Positions 7,724 to 13,158 of a stretch of 13,158 bases of DNA are shown one piece after another; position 1 is the first letter of the stretch, and every line of letters begins with the position of its first letter. The DNA is taken from contig CAIVHI010000208.1 of NCBI GenBank assembly GCA_903905685.1, positions 1 through 13,158 of the forward strand. Direction: 5' to 3'. The notes beneath the pieces are model-generated. The model saw nothing but the letters and a program-made list of their open reading frames with translations, did not search any database and was not told where the DNA came from. Position numbers and translations under genes: made by a program. The DNA comes from an uncultured Bacteroidota bacterium. GTDB taxonomy: Bacteria; Bacteroidota; Bacteroidia; Chitinophagales; Chitinophagaceae.

Positions 7724-10162
7724 ATGAAATTTTTTGCAGCCGCCTCCTTAGCCGTCATCGCATTATTCCAAACCGACCAACTGTATGCCAAGAATAAGGA
7801 TTTGATTAAGGGCAATTACTATTACAAGCACAACCAATATCATACCGCCATCCCTTTCTTGGAGCGTGTGGTAGATGAACAGAACGACCCGGTGGTATAT
7901 GGCCAACTCGGAGAGTGCTACCTTAAAACCAGTCGTGCCGATTTGGCTTCAAAGTGGTTGGGGAAGGCTGCCGGGCTCGAAGGATGCCCCGACGAGATTG
8001 TTATGGAATACTGCCAAGTACTGATGGAACTCCAAAAGTACGACTCGGCAAAGAAACTGCTTACCGCCTACCAGACCCGCCACTCAGGTGAAGGCCGGGT
8101 GGCCGGGTTGCTGGCTTCGTGCGAGTCGGCACCTGCTAAACTCATGGCCAAGCCCAAGGGTGAGGTGTCTTTTTTGAACCTGAATACCAACGGGTCGGAA
8201 TATGCGCCCACCGTTTGGAAAAACAAACTTGTATTCACCGCCGACGTTGTAGTTGATGAGGACAGCAAGAAGAATAAAATCAAGGAGTTTACCTACAATT
8301 CCGTCTACTTTGTGCCTTGCGACAAATACGGGTTGACCGGTAAGGATTTCAAAAAGATATCGGTGACCGGCGTGGCGGAGAAGGAGAATATGGCGCATGC
8401 GTCTTTCAGCGCTGATGGCAAACGCATGTATTTCACTACAACCCAAGCGGGAGACATGAAAAAGGGCATTCAACCCAACCGCCATGTTATTGCCGATGTG
8501 CCCATGGAAATCATGATTGCATCGGATTTCGATTCCTCCAGCAATACTTTTACTGCATACAAACCGTTCAAATACAATAGCAAGGAACATTCGGTGAGTC
8601 ATCCCACGGTGAGCCCGGATGGTGAGGTACTCATGTTTTGTTCCAATATGGAAGGTGGTGAAGGTGGTTCCGATATCTACATCTGCAAGCGCGGAGAAGA
8701 CGGGGAGTGGACCGAACCGGTTAACGCTGGAAAAATGATCAACACCGAGGGCGAAGAGGTTTATCCTTACTTGGCTGACAACAACACCCTGTTTTTTTCT
8801 TCGGATGGTCACGAAGGTCTTGGCGGGCTGGATATCTTCATGGCCAAGTACAACCCCGGTTCCAACACGTTTTCCAAACCCGTGAATGTCGGCACACCCA
8901 TCAACTCGTCCTATGACGACATCTCGCTTGCGGTTTATGCCGATTTGCGCAGTTGTTATTTTTCGTCCAACAGGCCCTCCTACAAGGGTGGCGACAACAT
9001 CTTCTTCTATAGCAAAAATCACGCCTACGTCAAAATCAAGTTGTTCGACGATGTGACTAACGACCCGTTGAACGTGGCCAACATCAGTATGGAATCCCCA
9101 ACGGAAAAAACTTACGTAAGCGTCAACAAATTGGGTGAGTTTGTGGCACCCGTCTATACTGATGCCCAATACAAAATGACAGTTGGCAAGAATGGATATG
9201 CCCCCTATACGGTAAACATCAATGCCGCATCGTTCAAGGATAACGACACGATTGTGCAAACGGTCATGTTGTCGTCGCTGAACATCCCGAAGCCTCCTAA
9301 GGAGGATAAGCCCACGGCCCCGCTCGTAAAAAATGAGCCGCCCGTTACCGTGCGCGATAGCAACTATTATAAGAAGCCATCGCTTTTTCTCCTGTCCATT
9401 GTGGACTCTATGACTAAGAAGCCGATCAAGAAGGCATCAGTTACTTTGGAGTCGGACAAGGACGACCGTGAAATTACCGCCAACGAGAAAGGGCAGGTAT
9501 TTACCCAATTGATTCCTGAAATTCCCTACAAGGTATCTGTGAGCAAGAAGGGATATCAGTCTAATGCGATTACCATCAAAACCATCTTTGCCCACGACGA
9601 GCCCGATACATTTACGGAGCGCGTTGCGCTTATTGCCGACAAGTTTGTGAAGGTTAAGAAACACAAGCATGCCGGTGAGCAAACTACAGATGCCGACGAA
9701 CAAGATGCAGTGGCCGCAGGCAAGACCCATAAGGGGAAAAGAGGTGGTAGGAACAGGCGCAACAAAGATGCCGCCGATAATACTGCCGATGTGTTGCAAA
9801 AAGGAAGGCTGGTATCGCTGGATGGCTACTATGCCGAGTACAACAAGTATGACATTGTAGACAGTAAAAAATACATTCTCGACAGCTTGGTAACCCAGTT
9901 GAAGGAAAATCCAACTATGCGCATCCGCATTTTTGGGCATGCCGACTGTAGGGGTGGTGCAGATTATAACATGAAATTGTCGGTGCAGCGCGCCATTGCA
10001 GTGGGTAAATACTTGGTGTCGCAGGGCATTGACCCGCGCAGGTTGGAGCATAAGGGGCTAGGCTCTGCCAAGCCGGTTGAGAAATGCCCCGTATGCAATG
10101 AGTGCTCTGAACAACAACACGAACGTAATCGTGGATTTGAATATACCGTACTGCATAAATAG
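7724..10162 (+). CDS. PorE-like TPR / PD40 propeller / OmpA peptidoglycan-binding protein
   Basis: A periplasmic or outer-membrane-associated protein of 812 residues. A cleavable signal peptide (residues 1-22, ending LYA) has no lipobox cysteine. Domains in order: TPR-like helices (about 30-140), a PD40 beta-propeller (about 149-430) with repeated SADGKRMYF, SPDGEVLMF and FFSSDG..GLGGLDIF blades, two carboxypeptidase-regulatory-like folds (about 436-522 and 553-640, each closing with a K.GY motif), a basic linker (643-685) and an OmpA C-terminal domain (about 700-812). In the OmpA domain the Asp of GHAD (741) and the Arg of SVQRA, which contact diaminopimelate in OmpA, are present. TPR, propeller, CRD and OmpA is the domain order of P. 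gingivalis PorE, which anchors the T9SS to peptidoglycan, but here the CRD is doubled. Position after PorP/SprF supports a role in securing that complex to the cell wall. Orthology to PorE is inference; paralogues with this layout are common. Confidence 0.9.
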   Translation: MKFFAAASLAVIALFQTDQLYAKNKDLIKGNYYYKHNQYHTAIPFLERVVDEQNDPVVYGQLGECYLKTSRADLASKWLGKAAGLEGCPDEIVMEYCQVLMELQKYDSAKKLLTAYQTRHSGEGRVAGLLASCESAPAKLMAKPKGEVSFLNLNTNGSEYAPTVWKNKLVFTADVVVDEDSKKNKIKEFTYNSVYFVPCDKYGLTGKDFKKISVTGVAEKENMAHASFSADGKRMYFTTTQAGDMKKGIQPNRHVIADVPMEIMIASDFDSSSNTFTAYKPFKYNSKEHSVSHPTVSPDGEVLMFCSNMEGGEGGSDIYICKRGEDGEWTEPVNAGKMINTEGEEVYPYLADNNTLFFSSDGHEGLGGLDIFMAKYNPGSNTFSKPVNVGTPINSSYDDISLAVYADLRSCYFSSNRPSYKGGDNIFFYSKNHAYVKIKLFDDVTNDPLNVANISMESPTEKTYVSVNKLGEFVAPVYTDAQYKMTVGKNGYAPYTVNINAASFKDNDTIVQTVMLSSLNIPKPPKEDKPTAPLVKNEPPVTVRDSNYYKKPSLFLLSIVDSMTKKPIKKASVTLESDKDDREITANEKGQVFTQLIPEIPYKVSVSKKGYQSNAITIKTIFAHDEPDTFTERVALIADKFVKVKKHKHAGEQTTDADEQDAVAAGKTHKGKRGGRNRRNKDAADNTADVLQKGRLVSLDGYYAEYNKYDIVDSKKYILDSLVTQLKENPTMRIRIFGHADCRGGADYNMKLSVQRAIAVGKYLVSQGIDPRRLEHKGLGSAKPVEKCPVCNECSEQQHERNRGFEYTVLHK

Positions 10163-10182
10163 GTACGTACCCCATTGACAGC

Positions 10183-10224
10183 TAAAACGTGAATGTCCCC
10201 AAATTTGGGGACATTCACGTTTTA
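10183..10224. terminator. Perfect 42-bp palindrome, probable bidirectional intrinsic terminator
   Basis: The two 21-base arms are exact reverse complements centred between 10203 and 10204. The core is TGTCCCCAAATTTGGGGACA, flanked by AACG/CGTT and then an A-run on the left and a T-run on the right. It would form a hairpin of about 18 base pairs with a small A/T loop, followed by TTTT, as expected for a factor-independent terminator that works on either strand. It lies 20 bp after the stop of the PorE-like gene and before the next gene, so it probably ends the three-gene operon. Confidence 0.8.
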
Positions 10225-10232
10225 AACGGATT

Positions 10233-10240
10233 TATCTTTA
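10233..10240 (+). promoter_or_regulatory. Candidate -7 box for the L,D-transpeptidase gene
   Basis: TATCTTTA matches the Bacteroidota -7 consensus TAnnTTTG at all but the last position. It lies just after the terminator palindrome and about 37-67 bases before the possible starts of the next gene. No convincing -33 TTTG element is at the expected distance, so this is a weak prediction. Confidence 0.35.
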
Positions 10241-10276
10241 CATTTTTCAGTCTATTACCGGTGTTACAACTTCAAT

Positions 10277-11080
10277 TTGTCTAAGGCGGCCATTTTGTTT
10301 CGAAGGGTGTTATGGCAGGGTTCGGTCCTGGCGGTCTTGATATTTGTGTCCATACAGCTACATGGGCAGAAGGGTGGGGACGGCTTTTTGGAGGCGCAGT
10401 TGAAGTATCCAAAAGTGGCCGCAGCATGGAAGAAGTATAATGACTCGATGGGTAGGGAGTTTTACCGTAAATACTTGCTATATCCACCCAAGGAGGTATA
10501 CATCAGGATTTTCAAGGCGCAAAACGAGTTGGAGCTTTGGGCCAGAAATTCTGAATTGAATGAATTTAGGCTAATAAAGACCTACCGCATTTGTGCGTTG
10601 TCGGGCATCCTCGGGCCCAAGCGCTTCAAAGGCGACCGGCAGGTGCCGGAGGGGTTTTACTTTATAGAGCAGTTCAATCCGAATTCGGATTATTGCCTGT
10701 CGTTGGAGCTGAACTACCCCAACTATGCCGATAAGGCGGTGGGGACGGGCACGGGGATATCTGCAGAGGGTTTAGGCCGGGATATTTTCATACATGGCGG
10801 TTGTGTCACCGTGGGTTGCGTCCCCATTACCGATGAAGGCATCAAGCAACTCTACGTAGTTTGCCTTGCGGCAAGAAGCGGTGGTCAGGAGAATATTCCG
10901 GTGCATATTTTCCCTACACGATTTACAAAGAACGGCTGGGCGTTTTTAAGAAAGGAGTACGGTGGCGATGCCGAAAAAATGCGATTTTGGACTGATTTGA
11001 AGGAAGGATATGATTATTTCGAAAAATATCATGTGGTGATGCCTGTAATGTATACCCCTGCGGGCCGATACGTCTATTGA
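10277..11080 (+). CDS. YafK-family L,D-transpeptidase / L,D-endopeptidase (YkuD domain)
   Basis: A peptidoglycan-acting enzyme of the YkuD fold, closest in pattern to the YafK branch, about 267 residues from the first possible start. The catalytic motif is IFIHGGCVTVGCVPIT, with His173 and nucleophile Cys181 (numbering from 10277); an extra cysteine at 176 lies inside the motif. Upstream, VPEGFYFIEQFNPNSDY matches the YafK substrate-cleft strand. An N-terminal hydrophobic segment ending LHGQ looks like a signal peptide or anchor, so the enzyme acts in the periplasm. Family members form or cut L,D-crosslinks; E. coli YafK (DpaA) detaches Braun lipoprotein, so hydrolysis rather than transpeptidation is possible. 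No in-frame ATG occurs before residue 58; possible starts are TTG 10277, TTG 10295 and GTG 10307, and all three keep the hydrophobic segment. The palindrome upstream separates it from the T9SS operon. The family is clear; reaction and start codon are not. Confidence 0.87.
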   Translation: MSKAAILFRRVLWQGSVLAVLIFVSIQLHGQKGGDGFLEAQLKYPKVAAAWKKYNDSMGREFYRKYLLYPPKEVYIRIFKAQNELELWARNSELNEFRLIKTYRICALSGILGPKRFKGDRQVPEGFYFIEQFNPNSDYCLSLELNYPNYADKAVGTGTGISAEGLGRDIFIHGGCVTVGCVPITDEGIKQLYVVCLAARSGGQENIPVHIFPTRFTKNGWAFLRKEYGGDAEKMRFWTDLKEGYDYFEKYHVVMPVMYTPAGRYVY

Positions 11081-11112
11081 CCAAAGAAATAGTTCGGGGC
11101 CTTGAAAAGCCG

Positions 11113-11120
11113 TAATTTTG
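11113..11120 (+). promoter_or_regulatory. Candidate -7 box for the DUF4249 gene
   Basis: TAATTTTG is an exact match to the Bacteroidota -7 consensus TAnnTTTG, 25 bases before the ATG at 11146, which would give a short leader. A matching -33 element is not obvious, so support rests on the -7 box and its placement in the 65-bp gap. Confidence 0.45.
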
Positions 11121-11145
11121 ACCAAACCACCGTAGCAGGTTCATT

Positions 11146-12057
11146 ATGCGCTATCCCGCAGGATTTTCCGATCATTTTTCCAAGTTCCTAATCTCCATTC
11201 TCGTCGTCATATCGGCATCCTGCCAAAAGGAAGTCCATATAGACTTGGGAAGTACGCCCCCTGTAATTGTGGTGCAAGGGCAGATACAAACCAATATGCC
11301 CCCTTACGTCATCCTCACGTCCACCATCGGTTTTTTTTCCAACGTCAACCTCACCACCCTTCAAAACAGCTTCATCCACAATGCCGTAATAACGGTATCC
11401 GACGGCAGGAAAACCGTTTCGTTGAAGGAGTATACCATCGATACCGGCGCCAACAACTTTTTTTATGTGTACAGTCTCGATAGCTCTAACCTTAGCAACA
11501 TCATGTTGGGGCAGGCGGGTAAGTTTTACACGTTAACGATACAATGTCAGGGTAAGACCTACACATCCGTCACCAAAATCCCCAATCCGAAGGGTGTAGA
11601 CACGATGTGGTTCGACAAGCCATTGATTAAGAACACTTTTGCACCCGATAGTGCCAAACAGCTGTTTGTGGACTATACCGACCCCGATACGTTTGGGAAT
11701 TATGTGCGGTCGTTCTCCAAGCGCAATGGCGAGGCTTATTACCCCAATGGCATATACAGCGACCAAGCCGTAAATGGATTGAAAATAGCCAGTATCGGCC
11801 TTTTTGCCGGCTATTTGGACAGCACCAACGTGAAGGCAGACACCTTGAGGTATTTTTATCCCGGCGACACCGTCACCATCAATTGGTGCCAGATTGATAA
11901 GGGTGTCTACAACTTTTGGAATTCTGAAACCTACGCAAGCAATACCTTGGGCGATCCGTTCGCTTCCCCCATCAACTTGGTTACCAACATCAAGGGGGGG
12001 GCCATAGGTATTTGGGCGGGCTACAGCAGTTCGTTTTCCACACTCGTGGTGCCCTGA
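11146..12057 (+). CDS. DUF4249 family lipoprotein
   Basis: A predicted lipoprotein of 303 residues. The N terminus has a hydrophobic stretch followed by ISASCQKE, a Bacteroidota-type lipobox with Cys26 as the lipidated residue. The mature part has the pattern I associate with DUF4249: VIVVQGQIQTNMPPYVILT near the start, an N.VITVSDG strand, TLTIQCQGKTYTSVTKIPNP, and a final TNIKGGAIGIWAGYSS motif close to the stop. DUF4249 proteins are outer-membrane lipoproteins of unknown function, often encoded beside a TonB-dependent receptor; no such receptor is next to it here. The gene has three long homopolymers: T8 at 11331, T7 at 11458 and G8 at 11994. The C-terminal motif lies downstream of all three in the same frame, so the gene reads as intact. 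The ATG at 11146 fits the signal sequence and the -7 box upstream. Confidence 0.82.
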   Translation: MRYPAGFSDHFSKFLISILVVISASCQKEVHIDLGSTPPVIVVQGQIQTNMPPYVILTSTIGFFSNVNLTTLQNSFIHNAVITVSDGRKTVSLKEYTIDTGANNFFYVYSLDSSNLSNIMLGQAGKFYTLTIQCQGKTYTSVTKIPNPKGVDTMWFDKPLIKNTFAPDSAKQLFVDYTDPDTFGNYVRSFSKRNGEAYYPNGIYSDQAVNGLKIASIGLFAGYLDSTNVKADTLRYFYPGDTVTINWCQIDKGVYNFWNSETYASNTLGDPFASPINLVTNIKGGAIGIWAGYSSSFSTLVVP

Positions 12058-12101
12058 GTGCGGTGGTATTGAAACTGCATCTCCCAAACAGAACATTGCA
12101 T

Positions 12102-12109
12102 TAACTTTG
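12102..12109 (+). promoter_or_regulatory. Candidate -7 box for trxB
   Basis: TAACTTTG matches TAnnTTTG exactly and lies 59 bases before the trxB ATG in a 111-bp gap. A TTG occurs only a few bases upstream (12096), too close to be the -33 element, so the promoter call rests on the -7 box alone. The rest of the gap shows no strong hairpin. Confidence 0.4.
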
Positions 12110-12168
12110 GCTTTCATTGCGATGCCCTGCTTTGGGGTTGCAACTTCAAACACGCCAAACAACGACAT

Positions 12169-13107
12169 ATGGAAATTTCCGAAAAAGTAAAATGCCTCAT
12201 TATCGGCTCCGGACCCGCCGGTTATACAGCCGCCATCTATACATCGCGAGCCAACCTTCATCCTGTACTGTATCAAGGGCTTCAACCCGGTGGTCAGCTC
12301 ACCATAACCACCGAAGTGGAGAACTATCCCGGCTACCCCAACGGCATCATTGGGCCACAAATGATGGTCGATTTCGAGCATCAGGCCAAACGTATGGGTG
12401 CCGATATACGCTGGGGAATGGTGACGAAAGTTGATTTCTCGAAACGCCCATTTGTGTGCGAAATAGATGAAGAACACGCCATCGAGGCAGAGACGGTCAT
12501 AATAGCTACCGGGGCATCGGCCAAATGGTTGGGCTTGGAGTCGGAGCAACGGCTGAACGGGCATGGAGTGTCCGCTTGTGCCGTATGCGACGGGTTCTTC
12601 TTCAAGGGCAAAGAAGTGGCCATTGTGGGCGCGGGAGATACCGCTTGCGAGGAAGCCATGTATCTCGCCAATCTTTGCTCTACTGTACACATGCTCATCC
12701 GCAAAGGCGAAATGCGTGCCAGTAAAGTGATGCAGGAACGCGTGCTGCGCACTCCCAACATCAAGGTGTATTGGAATACCGAAACCCTCGAAGTGCTGGG
12801 TGAGAAAAAAGTGGAAGCCATCCGCATTCAAAACACGGTATCGGGCGAGCAAACCGACATTCCGCTGAGTGCATTCTTTGTCGCCATTGGCCACAACCCC
12901 AATTCCGAATTGTTCAAAGGTTGGCTTGATATGGACGACCAAGGTTACCTCATTACCAAACCGGGCACCTCAAAAACCAATATCCCCGGTGTGTTTGCTT
13001 CAGGCGATGTGCAGGACAAAATCTACCGCCAAGCCGTGAGTGCCGCCGGCAGCGGCTGCATGGCCGCGCTGGATGCCGAGCGCTTCTTGGGCGAGAATGG
13101 GCATTGA
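12169..13107 (+). CDS. trxB: Thioredoxin-disulfide reductase
   Basis: A cytoplasmic FAD enzyme that moves electrons from NADPH to thioredoxin. It has 312 residues, the normal length for low-molecular-weight bacterial TrxB. Visible signatures are the FAD-binding GSGPAGYTAA near residue 13, the PGGQL and ENYPG blocks, an ATGA motif, the redox-active CAVC pair (Cys137 and Cys140) followed by D141, the NADPH-binding VGAGDTACEEA, and the closing FAD motif ASGDVQDKIYRQ near residue 280. All key residues are present and both ends are intact. The ATG gives a start a few residues before the first beta strand, as in other TrxB proteins. It lies 111 bp after the DUF4249 gene with its own candidate -7 box, so it is probably transcribed on its own. 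No link with its neighbours can be read from the sequence. Confidence 0.97.
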   Translation: MEISEKVKCLIIGSGPAGYTAAIYTSRANLHPVLYQGLQPGGQLTITTEVENYPGYPNGIIGPQMMVDFEHQAKRMGADIRWGMVTKVDFSKRPFVCEIDEEHAIEAETVIIATGASAKWLGLESEQRLNGHGVSACAVCDGFFFKGKEVAIVGAGDTACEEAMYLANLCSTVHMLIRKGEMRASKVMQERVLRTPNIKVYWNTETLEVLGEKKVEAIRIQNTVSGEQTDIPLSAFFVAIGHNPNSELFKGWLDMDDQGYLITKPGTSKTNIPGVFASGDVQDKIYRQAVSAAGSGCMAALDAERFLGENGH

Positions 13108-13158
13108 GGATAGTTGGCTGACGACCGTTGGCATTAATAGGATTGCGAATCAAAATTG

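Noticed and set aside
8084..9259. 391-codon open frame on the minus strand
   Set aside because: It lies entirely opposite the PD40 propeller of the PorE-like gene, and no recognisable motif is seen in its translation.
10085..10105. CPVCNEC as an iron-sulfur or zinc site
   Set aside because: The protein has a signal peptide and the motif is in an OmpA domain outside the cytoplasm, where a loop disulfide is more likely; no other cluster ligands are evident.
11533..12942. 469-codon open frame on the minus strand across DUF4249, the gap and trxB
   Set aside because: It runs antisense to two well-recognised genes and its translation shows no recognisable domain. It looks like a chance open frame opposite moderately GC-rich coding sequence.
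12169..13107. trxB as the source of disulfide formation for the cysteine-rich surface protein
   Set aside because: TrxB is a cytoplasmic reductase and is separated by a terminator, two unrelated genes and its own candidate promoter; proximity alone does not support a functional link.
13108..13158. Terminator or promoter after trxB
   Set aside because: The 51 bases show only a short TTGGC direct repeat and no clear hairpin or -7 box, so nothing can be supported.

Overview
The window reads as a chromosomal segment of a Bacteroidota bacterium, most likely from the Chitinophagales or a related order (the order is inference). Evidence: a type IX secretion (T9SS) substrate with a type B (CHU_C, gliding-motility-associated) C-terminal sorting domain, a PorP/SprF outer-membrane protein, a PorE-like TPR/PD40/OmpA protein, a DUF4249 lipoprotein, no clear Shine-Dalgarno sequences, and TAnnTTTG-type -7 promoter boxes. 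All six genes are on the + strand. I see no RNA genes, insertion sequences or CRISPR arrays.

Region 1 (1-10162) is a probable three-gene operon. It starts with a giant surface or secreted protein that is cut off by the left edge. The protein has 26 visible Ig-like (BIG2-like) repeats with two cysteines each, then two SprB-type repeats, then a T9SS type B sorting domain. A PorP/SprF-family gene follows 19 bp later, and a PorE-like gene (TPR, PD40 propeller, two carboxypeptidase-regulatory-like domains, OmpA peptidoglycan-binding domain) 24 bp after that. This matches a known arrangement in which a CHU_C substrate is encoded beside its PorP/SprF partner. The OmpA/PD40 protein could tie the export or display complex to peptidoglycan. 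A perfect 42-bp palindrome with an A/T-flanked GC stem (10183-10224) ends the operon.

Region 2 (10225-13158) holds three genes that look independent, each with a short upstream gap and a candidate -7 box: a YafK-like L,D-transpeptidase/endopeptidase with no ATG start, a DUF4249 lipoprotein that lacks its usual TonB-receptor neighbour, and a standard thioredoxin reductase (trxB). The last 51 bases hold nothing I can support.

The most distinctive object is the repeat protein. It has two repeat subfamilies, an A/B alternation in the first eight units, almost no Lys or Arg over about 1,000 residues, and copies that match as protein but differ strongly at synonymous sites. The families are known; the specific architecture is what deserves a second look. 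I found no convincing wholly new system.
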